Assembly: GCA_045595395.1 (NCBI GenBank) | Contig: JAZOAH010000023.1 | Span: forward strand, 1-55,482 | Direction of reading: 5' to 3' | From: CAKSHC01 sp045595395 | GTDB taxonomy: Bacteria; Bacillota; Clostridia; Oscillospirales; UMGS1783 | Length of the DNA: 55,482 bases | In this document: one piece after another, positions 46,523-54,452 of the stretch | How the letters are laid out: every line of letters begins with the position of its first letter | How positions within the stretch are numbered: position 1 is the stretch's first letter | The notes under the pieces: generated by a model | Databases searched by the model: none | What the model saw: the letters and a program-made list of their open reading frames with translations, nothing else | Told to the model about the DNA's origin: nothing | Position numbers and translations under genes: made by a program

Positions 46523-47884
46523 TTACTCCTCGATCATTTTTTTCGAAGTTGTGTAACTGATGCGGCGGCAGAGCTCTTCGGCCGGCGCAGGATCAAACTC
46601 GCCCGACTCTACATATTGGCCGATGCGGTTGCAGAGGATGCGGCGGAAATAGTCGTGACGGGCATAGGACAGGAAGGAGCGGGAGTCGGTGAGCATGCCG
46701 GGGAAGGTGGAGAGCAGGCCCTGCTCGGACATGATATCCAGCTGCTTGATGATGCCACGCTTATGATCGGCAAACCACCAGGCGGCGCCCAGGATCACGC
46801 CACGGAAGCAGCCGCAGACGGTGGCATAGGCATCGCAAGCGCCCTCGTTGAGGGAGTAGACGATGGTGCGGGGCAGGGCATCGTTCTTCTGCAGCAGGGT
46901 GAGCATGGCCGACAGATCACGCACCGAGGGGGCACCGCCGACGCTGTCGCCGCCGCAGTCGAGGCCGAGGGTCTCGAAGAGGGTGGGGTTGAGGTCGCGG
47001 TGAGAGGCCAGGTGCCACTGCATGACCATATTCTTCTCTTTATAGAGTTTGCCCCAGTAAAGGTAAATATTCCCCACAAAGCCCAAATAATCGTGATGAG
47101 AGACTGTCTGACCGGCAAGCAGAGCACGCAGGGTGGCGTCGGCCTTTTCGTCGGAATCGACATGGTCGGGGAAATCGACGATGCCGATGTCGGTGATGCG
47201 GCAGCCGTTTTGATCAAAATGATCCAGGCGGCGGGAGAGAGCTGTTTTGAAGGCGGCCAGGCCGTCCATTTCGACGCCGGCTACCTCGCCCAGGCTCTTC
47301 ATATAATCGGCCCAGCCGGGCAGGTCGATACGCAGGGCTTTATCGCCGCGGTAGGAGGGCAGCACCTTGACGTCGAAGGACTTGTCCTCGGCCAGCAGCT
47401 TATGATAGGCCAGGTCGTCGGCAATGTCATCGGTGGTGCAGATGATGGCAACGCCGGCCTGCTTGATCAGTTTGCGGGGGGAGAGGTTGGTTTCTTTAAT
47501 ATAACGGTTAGCCTGTTCCCAGATGGCTTCGGCGTTGGCTCGGGTCAGGGGCAGGTCGATGCCGAAGTAGAGGGACAGCTCCATGGAGGCCCAGGCATAC
47601 AGCGGGCTGCCGGCGGCCAGTTCCACGGCGGTGATGAAATTCATGAATTTCTCTTTCCAGGAAGCGCTGCCGGTGATGCCCTCTTCGGGAATGCCGAACA
47701 GACGCATCAGACGCCACTTGTAATGGTCGCCACCCAGCCACATTTGGCCGAGGTTGTCAAAGGGGAGATCCTCATAGATATCCTTGGCGGTCAAGTGACA
47801 GTGATAGTCAACAATTGGCAGATCCTTTACGGCCGAGTAGAGTTTTTCGGCGGTGGGATTGGTCAGCAAATAACTTTTGTTCAT
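46523..47884 (-). CDS. uxaC: Glucuronate (uronate) isomerase
   Basis: 453 residues from the ATG at 47884, preceded by AAGAGGTGAT. The amidohydrolase-like barrel starts with DYHCHLTAKDIYEDLPFDN and QMWLGGDHYKWRLMR, which are diagnostic of UxaC. It converts glucuronate to fructuronate or galacturonate to tagaturonate. It is the first gene of the operon and faces the AraC-type gene across 114 bases with a good promoter. The absence of a tagaturonate-specific enzyme in the operon favours glucuronate as main substrate. Confidence 0.96.
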   Translation of the reverse strand: MNKSYLLTNPTAEKLYSAVKDLPIVDYHCHLTAKDIYEDLPFDNLGQMWLGGDHYKWRLMRLFGIPEEGITGSASWKEKFMNFITAVELAAGSPLYAWASMELSLYFGIDLPLTRANAEAIWEQANRYIKETNLSPRKLIKQAGVAIICTTDDIADDLAYHKLLAEDKSFDVKVLPSYRGDKALRIDLPGWADYMKSLGEVAGVEMDGLAAFKTALSRRLDHFDQNGCRITDIGIVDFPDHVDSDEKADATLRALLAGQTVSHHDYLGFVGNIYLYWGKLYKEKNMVMQWHLASHRDLNPTLFETLGLDCGGDSVGGAPSVRDLSAMLTLLQKNDALPRTIVYSLNEGACDAYATVCGCFRGVILGAAWWFADHKRGIIKQLDIMSEQGLLSTFPGMLTDSRSFLSYARHDYFRRILCNRIGQYVESGEFDPAPAEELCRRISYTTSKKMIEE

Positions 47885-47903
47885 AGTATCACCTCTTATT
47901 TGT

Positions 47904-47932
47904 ATTATAAAATACAACCTTTGCAAAGTAAA
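47904..47932 (-). promoter_or_regulatory. Promoter of the uronate operon
   Basis: On the minus strand TTTACT (47927-47932), 17 bases, TATAAT (47904-47909). The -10 lies within GTATT-TATA-AATAC, an inverted repeat at 47902-47915 that could be an operator. Confidence 0.7.
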
Positions 47933-47953
47933 TGAATTTCTTGTCAGAATAGA

Positions 47954-47982
47954 TTGCAAATCTTATCAACTTATGGTAGTTT
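47954..47982 (+). promoter_or_regulatory. Possible promoter of the divergent AraC gene
   Basis: TTGCAA (47954-47959), 17 bases, TAGTTT (47977-47982) with TG before the -10. Moderate match. Confidence 0.45.
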
Positions 47983-47998
47983 ATAGGGGGTGATTGAT

Positions 47999-48805
47999 AT
48001 GAAAACGTATTTTTCCTGTTTCGGCGATGCCTTTTCCTGTGATTACATATACAATGAAACGCCCAACCCGGCGGAATTTGCCATGCACACCCATGAAACC
48101 CATGAGTTGTATTATTTCCTGTCGGGGCGAGGTATATACCGCATTGAAAGCAGTGAATATCTCATGCGTCCGGGCGATATTCTGATCATGCGTCGGGCCG
48201 AGGCGCACTATTTTGACATTGATCCGACGGTGCCCTACAAGCGGTTTGCCTTGAATTTTTCCGAGCAGGTGATGGACAGCATTGATAGGCAGGGACTGCT
48301 GATGCAGCCTTTCTATGAGCGGGAGCTGGGGAAGGGGAATCTGTATCGCAAGAACGATTTTCCCGATGATACCGCCCATCGGCTGATGGCTCGCATGCTT
48401 ACGCCGGGCGAGGATGTGCGCACGGGGGTGCTGGCCTGCCTGCCGGCACTGCTGGGCGAGATCGCACAGGTCTACCGTCAGCGCAGGCAAAGCGAGCCGG
48501 AGGAGGCCCCCTTATCCTATCGGATCGTATCCTTTGTCAATGATCATCTGACCGACGAATTATCGCTGGATCGGATCGCCGCCCAGTTCTACATCAGCAA
48601 GCCGCAGCTGTGTCGGGTCTTTAAGGCGGCCACCGGCTCTACCGTTTGGGAGTATGTGACCATTAAGAGGCTCATCCGTGCCCGTGAGATCATCGGTGCC
48701 GGGGCTTCGCCCGCCGAAGCGGCAGGTGCCTGCGGCTTTAACGACTATTCGGCCTTTTACCGTGCCTATCGGCGTCGGTTTGGGCATTCGCCGAGAGAAC
48801 GATAA
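47999..48805 (+). CDS. AraC family regulator, likely of the uronate operon
   Basis: 268 residues from the ATG at 47999 behind GGGGGTGA. N-terminal cupin sensor (HTHETHELYYFLSGRGIYRI, LMRPGDILIMRRAEAHY), C-terminal double helix-turn-helix (LDRIAAQFYISKPQLCRVFKA and GFNDYSAFYRAYRRRFGHSP). It is divergent from uxaC, the usual arrangement for a specific activator responding to a pathway sugar. Effector unknown. Ends at a bidirectional terminator shared with the next AraC gene. Confidence 0.9.
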   Translation: MKTYFSCFGDAFSCDYIYNETPNPAEFAMHTHETHELYYFLSGRGIYRIESSEYLMRPGDILIMRRAEAHYFDIDPTVPYKRFALNFSEQVMDSIDRQGLLMQPFYERELGKGNLYRKNDFPDDTAHRLMARMLTPGEDVRTGVLACLPALLGEIAQVYRQRRQSEPEEAPLSYRIVSFVNDHLTDELSLDRIAAQFYISKPQLCRVFKAATGSTVWEYVTIKRLIRAREIIGAGASPAEAAGACGFNDYSAFYRAYRRRFGHSPRER

Positions 48806-48808
48806 GAA

Positions 48809-48836
48809 AAAGCACTTGGAATGATCCAAGTGCTTT
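48809..48836. terminator. Bidirectional terminator between two AraC genes
   Basis: AAAGCACTTGGA, ATGA loop, TCCAAGTGCTTT: a 12-bp perfect stem between convergent genes. Confidence 0.9.
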
Positions 48837-49665
48837 ATTGTTTGAGTCCGATCTGTTGAGCATAGTCGGAGGGGCTCATGCCCATGTGTTTTTTATACAC
48901 GCTATTAAAGGTGCGCACGCTTTGAAAACCGCATTCAAAAGCGGCGGTGGTTATTTTGCTGCCTTGATGCAGCATCAGATTCACCTTTTTGATCCGCAAC
49001 GAGTTAATATATTCATGGATGCCGATGCCGGCGTATCGCTGGAAAAGAGCCGACAGCTTGGCTCGGGACATATACATCTTTTCGGCCAATTGATTGACCG
49101 ACAGCGGTTCGGTATAATGGTCTTTGATATAGGTGACTACCTTGAAAAATTCCTCACGGTCTTTTTTTACCGCCAGATCCTTTTTTTCGGCCGGGAAATG
49201 CCGCAAAAGCAGATAATACAGGGCGGCGATCATGCTGCACAAAAAGGGATTCTCCTTTTCATCTTCCTCCACCTTTTGTTCGGCCAGAATGCTTTTCATC
49301 ATGCTTTCTAACGTGTCTTCCAGTCCGGGCACGGCTTGGATCTCCTGAGCCGTTATGTGTTTTTTTATGCCTGCGGAGGGAAGATCCAGATTGACGACCG
49401 AACGCCACGGAAACTGAATGATATAGGTGTTGGTGGCGTCTTCGGTTATGATGAATTTATGTACTGTATATTCATTGATAAATACCAGATCGCCCACGCC
49501 GGCGTCAATCAGCTGGCCGTCGATAAGAAACTGGCAGGGTTTGTTCATGACACGGCAGATTTCGCAATTTTCATGCCAGTGAAATTTGTATTTCACTCTT
49601 GTATAATTTTTGAGGATGCGCCCGATAAATTTTACTTTTGAACGCTCCTGTACGATTTCGTCCAT
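48835..49665 (-). CDS. AraC family regulator, divergent from a Gfo/Idh gene
   Basis: 276 residues from the ATG at 49665 with AAGGAGG upstream. N-terminal cupin (YKFHWHENCEICRVM) and C-terminal AraC helix-turn-helix pair (VNQLAEKMYMSRAKLSALFQR, CGFQSVRTFNSVYKKHMGMSPSDY). It is unrelated in detail to the other AraC protein. Divergent placement makes the Gfo/Idh-TIM pair its likely target. Confidence 0.9.
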   Translation of the reverse strand: MDEIVQERSKVKFIGRILKNYTRVKYKFHWHENCEICRVMNKPCQFLIDGQLIDAGVGDLVFINEYTVHKFIITEDATNTYIIQFPWRSVVNLDLPSAGIKKHITAQEIQAVPGLEDTLESMMKSILAEQKVEEDEKENPFLCSMIAALYYLLLRHFPAEKKDLAVKKDREEFFKVVTYIKDHYTEPLSVNQLAEKMYMSRAKLSALFQRYAGIGIHEYINSLRIKKVNLMLHQGSKITTAAFECGFQSVRTFNSVYKKHMGMSPSDYAQQIGLKQ

Positions 49666-49683
49666 ACGATCCCTCCTTTTTCT

Positions 49684-49712
49684 ATCATAATCCGTTGGAT
49701 GTGGGATGTCAA
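49684..49712 (-). promoter_or_regulatory. Promoter of the second AraC gene
   Basis: On the minus strand TTGACA (49707-49712), 17 bases, TATGAT (49684-49689), 18 bases before the ATG. Confidence 0.8.
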
Positions 49713-49750
49713 TATCTAGACAAAATTGCCATAAAATTTCACAATATTAC

Positions 49751-49779
49751 TTGATATAAAAAGAAAGGAACGTTATAAT
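49751..49779 (+). promoter_or_regulatory. Promoter of the Gfo/Idh-TIM pair
   Basis: TTGATA (49751-49756), 17 bases, TATAAT (49774-49779), 26 bases before the ATG. Confidence 0.8.
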
Positions 49780-49805
49780 GAAAATAGAAAGGGGAGCGAT
49801 TGACG

Positions 49806-50861
49806 ATGAAGATCGGAATTATCGGTGCAGGAAACATCTCCCTGCGGCACATTAAGGGCTATCAGCAAAACCCTACATGTGAAGTAGCGGCGATCTCCGA
49901 CATCAACGCCGAACAGGCTCAAAAAATAGCACAAGAGTATAACATCAAACAAGTATATACCGATTATCACGACATTTTGAACGATCCGACCATTGATGCA
50001 GTAAGCATTGCCACCCCGACCTTTACCCATAAAGAGATCGCACTGGCGGCAATTCAGAGCAACAAGCATGTCCTTTGCGAAAAGCCACCCGCCCTCAATG
50101 CCGACGAGGTCAAGGAGATCCGTCAGGCGCTGCAAGGCAGTGACAAGGTCTTTATGTTTGCTTTGGTCACCCGATTCCGTAAGAGTGCTCAGCAACTCAA
50201 AGAGTACATAGATGCCGGCAAGATGGGCCCCATCATCTGTGCTGACATGACGAGGCTGACCCGCATGGTCGCCTTCCGCGGCTGGTTTACCAATCGCAGC
50301 CTGGGCGGCGGTTGCTTGCGAGATGGTGCTATCCATGAGATCGACCTGCTGCTCTATTTGATGGGATATCCCAGACCTAAGTCGGTTTCGGCTTTTTGGA
50401 GCCGCATCAATAACGACCTGCCGACTCGACTCAAGGAGACAGGTGCCTCCTATCCGTCGGCCGATAAAAACACCTACAAGAACGATACCGAAGATATCAT
50501 CAAGGGCTTTATCAATCTGGACAACGGCGCCAACCTGACCGTCAAGTCTGGCAATGTCTTCTTGTCCTGCAAGCCGGAGGTATACGCCGAGATTAACGGA
50601 CAGAACGCCGGTGCCTTGTTGCAGCTGAGCGGTTCGGATAAGGGGCTGAAGATCGTTGAGGTGACCGATGAGGATGTCCTCAATGAAACAGCATACGAGC
50701 TTTGCGATGACGGTATGTTCTGGGATGAGATCAATCACTTTGTGGATTGCTGCCAAAACAAGACAGAGTGCATAGTCAAGGTGGATCAGGCCGTAACGCT
50801 CATGGAAATTATTGACGCTTTGTATGCTTCGGCGCAGAGCGGCGAAACGATAACATTTTAA
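49806..50861 (+). CDS. Gfo/Idh/MocA family oxidoreductase
   Basis: 351 residues from the ATG at 49806, 9 bases after GGGGAG; a TTG two codons earlier is less likely. Rossmann GAGNISLRH, the EKP motif in HVLCEKPPALN, and RDGAIHEIDLLLYLMG in the catalytic domain. It probably oxidises or reduces a sugar, sugar acid or cyclitol with NAD(P). It heads a two-gene unit with the protein of unknown function 12 bases downstream and is divergent from an AraC regulator, so it should be sugar-induced. Substrate unknown. Confidence 0.9.
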   Translation: MKIGIIGAGNISLRHIKGYQQNPTCEVAAISDINAEQAQKIAQEYNIKQVYTDYHDILNDPTIDAVSIATPTFTHKEIALAAIQSNKHVLCEKPPALNADEVKEIRQALQGSDKVFMFALVTRFRKSAQQLKEYIDAGKMGPIICADMTRLTRMVAFRGWFTNRSLGGGCLRDGAIHEIDLLLYLMGYPRPKSVSAFWSRINNDLPTRLKETGASYPSADKNTYKNDTEDIIKGFINLDNGANLTVKSGNVFLSCKPEVYAEINGQNAGALLQLSGSDKGLKIVEVTDEDVLNETAYELCDDGMFWDEINHFVDCCQNKTECIVKVDQAVTLMEIIDALYASAQSGETITF

Positions 50862-50873
50862 GGAGAAAACCGT

Positions 50874-51725
50874 ATGAAAACTGTAGATTTTTTTGGTCAT
50901 AAAGTATCGAAACTGATCGTTGGCGACAACCCGATGACTGGCCACTCGTACATTGAAGACAAGACGACCGGCGAGGATATGCTCAAATATTACACCGCCG
51001 AGAACATCAAGGCTACCTACAAGCACCTGGAAGAGCTGGGCATTAACACCATGCTGCCTCTGGCTGATCCCTATCTGGTCCGATTGCTGCAAGAGCATCA
51101 GAGAGAGGGCGGCAACATCCAGTGCATTTGGCAGCCGTATATGCCGATGAACCAGCAGGTGAGCATGCGTGAAATGCAGAAGCTCAACACCATCGGCATC
51201 TATCATCAGGGCACCACGACTGACTTTAACTTTGAAAAGGGCAATCTTGATGTCATCAAAGAAAACATTAAGATGTGGAAAGAACTCGGCGTGCCCATCG
51301 GTCTGGGCACCCATCGTCCCGATGTCATCGAAAGATGCGAAGAAGAGGACTGGGGCATAGATTTCTATATGGCCTGCCTGCAAAATGCCCGTCGCGGCCG
51401 TGAAGGCGAGCCCAGCGGCTTCCTCTCGGGCAAGACCAAGGCGCATGTTGTCTTCTATCCGGAAGATCGTCCCATCATGCTTAACACCCTTAAGCAGGTG
51501 AACAAGCCGATCATCGCCTTCAAGATCTTCGCCGGCGGACAAATGTTTATCGGCAAAGACCCGCAGGAAAAGCGTCAGATCATCAAGGACGTGTATGAAG
51601 AGGTGTTCAGCGCCCTCAAGCCCAACGACCTGGCGGCCATCGGTGTATTCCAGAGAGATATGGATGAACTTAAAGAAGACGTTGAGATCTTCAACGAGTG
51701 GTGTGACGAGAAGTACAACAAATAA
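50874..51725 (+). CDS. TIM-barrel-like protein of unknown function
   Basis: 283 residues, AAGGAG before the ATG. The sequence alternates strands and helices as in an (alpha/beta)8 barrel: KLIVGDNPMTGH, LEELGINTMLPLAD, NIQCIWQPYMP, GVPIGLGTHRPDVIE, KPIIAFKIFAGG, AAIGVFQRDMDELKE. The GDNPMTGH and KIFAGG segments recall aldo/keto-reductase-like or class II barrels, but no catalytic set is complete and I cannot name a family. Expressed with a Gfo/Idh oxidoreductase, so it likely acts on the same sugar derivative. It ends at a very strong palindromic terminator. Confidence 0.8.
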   Translation: MKTVDFFGHKVSKLIVGDNPMTGHSYIEDKTTGEDMLKYYTAENIKATYKHLEELGINTMLPLADPYLVRLLQEHQREGGNIQCIWQPYMPMNQQVSMREMQKLNTIGIYHQGTTTDFNFEKGNLDVIKENIKMWKELGVPIGLGTHRPDVIERCEEEDWGIDFYMACLQNARRGREGEPSGFLSGKTKAHVVFYPEDRPIMLNTLKQVNKPIIAFKIFAGGQMFIGKDPQEKRQIIKDVYEEVFSALKPNDLAAIGVFQRDMDELKEDVEIFNEWCDEKYNK

Positions 51726-51740
51726 ACCCGTGTAACAGCA

Positions 51741-51780
51741 AAACGACCTAAAACAAAATTTTGTTTTAGGTCGTTTTTTT
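51741..51780 (+). terminator. Strong terminator marking the end of the core region
   Basis: A 36-base perfect palindrome (AAACGACCTAAAACAAAA and its complement) followed by further T residues. It lies directly before the tRNA-Pro fragment. Confidence 0.9.
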
Positions 51781-51781
51781 G

Positions 51782-51824
51782 TCGAGTGACAGGACTTGAA
51801 CCTGCGGCATTCTGCTCCCAAACG
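51782..51824 (-). pseudogene. 3' half of tRNA-Pro(TGG): probable integration (att) site
   Basis: On the minus strand the sequence runs from the anticodon loop TTTGGGA (anticodon TGG) through GCAGA, ATGCC, the T-arm GCAGG-TTCAAGT-CCTGT and the acceptor 3' strand CACTCGA. The T stem pairs, but upstream of the anticodon loop the sequence is unrelated: there is no 5' anticodon strand, D-arm or acceptor 5' strand. A duplicated tRNA 3' end is the usual scar of site-specific integration, with the intact tRNA expected at the other end of the element, to the right of this window. Confidence 0.75.
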
Positions 51825-52064
51825 TTACAGGAGTACCTGTTTCCGCTCGTTTCTAACCATTTCTGCCCCTTTCCGCTCGAAAACAGATGCTTTCCGGCAC
51901 TCTTACCTCCACTGTTTCCGTGTACTCCGTGCGTGTCTGTGGGATAAACTGTGGTCAAAAAGATACTCCCCCGATACGGTGAAACCACCGTATCGAGGGA
52001 GTTTTTGTCGTCTGTATGGTAACTCTGTTCGCTCCAAAAGTCAAGGCCTTTCGCAAAACAAATT
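51825..52064. other. Non-coding junction segment of the island
   Basis: About 240 bases with no convincing gene on either strand. It contains one strong hairpin (51965-52002) and no recognisable integrase. It lies between the tRNA-Pro remnant and the first copy of a 31-base direct repeat. Confidence 0.5.
51965..52006 (+). terminator. Hairpin terminator inside the island junction
   Basis: ACTCCC-c-CGATACGGTG pairs with CACCGTATCG-a-GGGAGT around an AAAC loop and is followed by TTTTTG. No gene just upstream uses it now, so it may be left from a lost gene. Confidence 0.7.
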
Positions 52065-52095
52065 TTGCCCCGCAGTAGACAAAGAAAAGGGGATT
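52065..52095 (+). repeat. 31-base direct repeat, left copy
   Basis: Begins TTGCCCCGCAGTA and ends GAAAAGGGGATT. It matches 54453-54483 with a single difference (G here, A there at the 14th base) in the same orientation. The CCCC and GGGG ends can pair. The last bases form part of the -35 of the DUF2971 gene. Confidence 0.85.
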
Positions 52096-52122
52096 GAGAA
52101 AAGGTGTGAAAAATGATATAAT
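52094..52122 (+). promoter_or_regulatory. Promoter of the DUF2971 gene
   Basis: TTGAGA (52094-52099), 17 bases, TATAAT (52117-52122) with TG one base before it (extended -10). Confidence 0.85.
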
Positions 52123-52156
52123 ACTTATTACAGAGGTAAATAACTTATTAATAAGT
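52123..52156 (+). promoter_or_regulatory. Operator-like palindrome before the DUF2971 gene
   Basis: ACTTATTAATAAGT (52143-52156) is a perfect 14-base palindrome abutting the ribosome binding site, and one more half-site ACTTATTA lies at 52123-52130, just after the -10 where transcription starts. A dimeric repressor site is inferred. Confidence 0.6.
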
Positions 52157-52166
52157 GAGGAAAACT

Positions 52167-53567
52167 ATGCAACATAATGAATCGGAAAAATTTGCTTGGG
52201 TTAAGCCCTTTATACATAATGTTTTTTGTGGTGATTCCAAAAATGCAGATTTGTATATGGAGTGTAAAATGCCATATATGAATAGACCGTTTTACAAATA
52301 CTGTTACGTTTGCGAAAATTCGAAACGAGCAGAGGACACAATCGATTATAATATTGATAATTTTGAAAACGACGAATTATTTTTTCAAGATCCAGCATTT
52401 TTCAATGATCCATTTGATTGTTATATGGGGTTTTCTCAGAATCAAATGATTAAAGATTTGCTGATTTCATATATGAAACAGCAACGAAAATACACGCCGC
52501 AGATGCGCAAAGCGATAAATGCATTCTTTGGAAATGATGGTAATAAGGAAATCTCATTAGATGAGATGACTCATGATGAAATAAGAGCATTTATGACAAC
52601 TTTGGTTCCAGTAATTTCATCTTCTTTATCTGAAGATGTAGGCGGACAAGAATATGTTTCTGAAATGATGAATGTTCTCACAAAAGAAGAAAATATATCA
52701 TTATTTATTAAACTGGCCAAGAATCAATTAACAGTTGCGGATCAACAAGCGATAATAGATATAATGTTTTCAAACGAGACGTTTAGAGAATATACAAAAT
52801 CATCATTAGAAAATCCGGATAATAGTGATTGGATTATAAACGCAACGCATCATGATATGAAACTTAAAGTTGAGACTACCCCGGATGGGTTTATGCAGGG
52901 TAATGGAACAGATACATTTCAATTATTTGATTTTTTTGAATTACTGCTAAAAGCATCTAGCGAAAAAGAAATAGCTCCTGAATTATCTGAAGTTAGGCGA
53001 AAATTTGGAGAAGTAAGCAATTCTGCTATGGTGAAATACAGAAAAATGATATCAGATAAGTGTAAAGTTACTTGTCTTAGTGAGAGAATGGATTCCCCGC
53101 TAATGTGGTCGCACTATGCCAACAAACATTTTGGATTTTGTTTGGAATATGACTTTACACACAATATGACAAAAAGATATCCAGATTTGAACATGGCAAA
53201 AATAATGCTATTGCCGGTTATCTATTCTGAAAAAAGACCGTTGCTCTCTCGTGTTTTAACTGATTACAAGATAATGCTTCCATACTATAAAACTGGGAAA
53301 ATGCCAATGGAAGCGATTGAAAGTATAGTATACGGGTTGCTATTTAAAAGTCCAGATTGGGCATATGAACATGAGTGGAGAATCATAGGGATTGATATGA
53401 AAAAGCCAACCATGAAATTACCATCTGCGAGAAAGGTGTTTTTAGGAGCCAATATGGAAGATGAGGCTAAAACACGAATTATTGAAATAGCAAAGAAAAA
53501 GCATATTCCTGTATATCAAATGATGCTTTCTTCGGATAGATATAAGTTTGAGTATTATAAAGTGTAG
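52167..53567 (+). CDS. DUF2971 domain protein, possible defence gene
   Basis: 466 residues from the ATG at 52167, just after GTGAGGA. The C-terminal half has the DUF2971 pattern: CLSERMDSPLMWSHYANKHFGFCLEYD, and later WAYEHEWRI. N-terminally there is KYCYVCENSKRAEDTIDYNI and DDPAFFNDPFDC-like text, part of the same family. Related proteins are frequent next to restriction systems and in phage-defence islands and have been likened to ADP-ribosyltransferases; their action is not settled. Codon use is strikingly A/T-rich compared with the rest of the window, showing recent transfer. It has its own promoter and a palindromic operator. Confidence 0.8.
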   Translation: MQHNESEKFAWVKPFIHNVFCGDSKNADLYMECKMPYMNRPFYKYCYVCENSKRAEDTIDYNIDNFENDELFFQDPAFFNDPFDCYMGFSQNQMIKDLLISYMKQQRKYTPQMRKAINAFFGNDGNKEISLDEMTHDEIRAFMTTLVPVISSSLSEDVGGQEYVSEMMNVLTKEENISLFIKLAKNQLTVADQQAIIDIMFSNETFREYTKSSLENPDNSDWIINATHHDMKLKVETTPDGFMQGNGTDTFQLFDFFELLLKASSEKEIAPELSEVRRKFGEVSNSAMVKYRKMISDKCKVTCLSERMDSPLMWSHYANKHFGFCLEYDFTHNMTKRYPDLNMAKIMLLPVIYSEKRPLLSRVLTDYKIMLPYYKTGKMPMEAIESIVYGLLFKSPDWAYEHEWRIIGIDMKKPTMKLPSARKVFLGANMEDEAKTRIIEIAKKKHIPVYQMMLSSDRYKFEYYKV

Positions 53568-53656
53568 CTTGATGATTTGTGTGATGAAATACGACAAATT
53601 AATTTAGTGAAGATGGCGGCAGTCTGAATTACGATTGCCGCCTTAAAACTATCGAA
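53568..53656. other. Short non-coding gap between convergent genes
   Basis: Contains GGCGGCA...TTGCCGCC (about 53624-53642), a 7- to 8-bp hairpin followed by TTAAAACT, which may terminate the DUF2971 transcript. No gene is seen. Confidence 0.5.
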
Positions 53657-53694
53657 AAAGCCGATGAGGAATCGAAAGAAACCTCATCGGCTTT
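53657..53694. terminator. Terminator of the second Mn catalase gene
   Basis: AAAGCCGATGAGG and CCTCATCGGCTTT form a 13-bp stem; on the minus strand TTTTTCG follows. Confidence 0.85.
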
Positions 53695-53698
53695 GCTA

Positions 53699-54361
53699 TC
53701 ACTCAAAAGAAACAGGCTTTGTATCACCTGTTGCAAATGCGTTGGGGCCGGGGTCCGACATGGAGAAATACATCTTTGCGGCTTTGGTGGTGCCGAAATC
53801 ACGGTTGGAGCCGGAGTTCTGCACCTTGTTAAAGGCATCGCGGAACATCTGATTGTGGGCTTCCTCGCGGTTGAGGAGAAAATCAATGGTCTCACGCACC
53901 TTTTTGTCATCGATCTGGCGGTAAAGATATTCGTAAACAACCTTCGCACGCTGTTCGGATGCGATGTTACTGAGCAGGTCGGCGCACAGATCACCGGTTA
54001 CCGTTACGTAATCTGCCGTCCAGGAATAACCCGACGCATTGATAAGACCGGGATTAAGACCTAAGAGCACGTGGGATTGGATCTCACCGCAGGGCACCTT
54101 TGCGGCATCTACGTCGTGACCGTTTAAGAGGTTGATGGTCTGCGCCACCATCTCCATGTGCCCAAGTTCCTCCGCCGCAATGTCAAGGAACAGATCCTTG
54201 ATCTCGGGATCTTTGATCCGAAAGCTTTGGGACATATACTGCATCGCCGCCTTCAGCTCGCCGTTTCCTCCTCCGAGTTGTTCCTGCAAAAGCGCCGCAT
54301 ACTGCGGATTGGATCTCTCCACCTCCACGGGATGAAAAAGCATCTTTTCGTGTTTGAACAT
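53699..54361 (-). CDS. Manganese catalase / CotJC family protein, copy 2
   Basis: 220 residues from the ATG at 54361, with GGAGG 7 bases upstream; a longer open frame exists but has no signals. It is the same length as copy 1 at 12372 and differs at only a few dozen positions (for example KVPCGEIQSHVLLGLNPGL for RAVDGGSIQAHVVLGLNPGL), with the same metal-site segments EELGHMEMV and NREEAHNQMF. The C-terminus diverges (ATGDTKPVSFE). It stands alone, without the 51-residue companion, inside the A/T-rich island. It may give added peroxide resistance to the island's host. Confidence 0.88.
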   Translation of the reverse strand: MFKHEKMLFHPVEVERSNPQYAALLQEQLGGGNGELKAAMQYMSQSFRIKDPEIKDLFLDIAAEELGHMEMVAQTINLLNGHDVDAAKVPCGEIQSHVLLGLNPGLINASGYSWTADYVTVTGDLCADLLSNIASEQRAKVVYEYLYRQIDDKKVRETIDFLLNREEAHNQMFRDAFNKVQNSGSNRDFGTTKAAKMYFSMSDPGPNAFATGDTKPVSFE

Positions 54362-54452
54362 TTCACTACCTCCGTTTGTTTGATATAAGTTATTTTTGCC
54401 AATCCGGAGATAGATATTCAAACGCATCGCCAAATCTGCATCTAGTCAACAA

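Noticed and set aside
49773..51821. A 682-codon open frame on the minus strand opposite the Gfo/Idh and barrel genes
   Set aside because: Mirror frame of two well-initiated genes, crossing a terminator and the tRNA remnant; no ribosome binding site or domain.
51825..52064. Integrase gene adjacent to the tRNA-Pro remnant
   Set aside because: Frames on both strands were read; none has the Arg-His-Arg-Tyr motifs or a ribosome binding site. The integrase is expected at the far end of the island, if it still exists.
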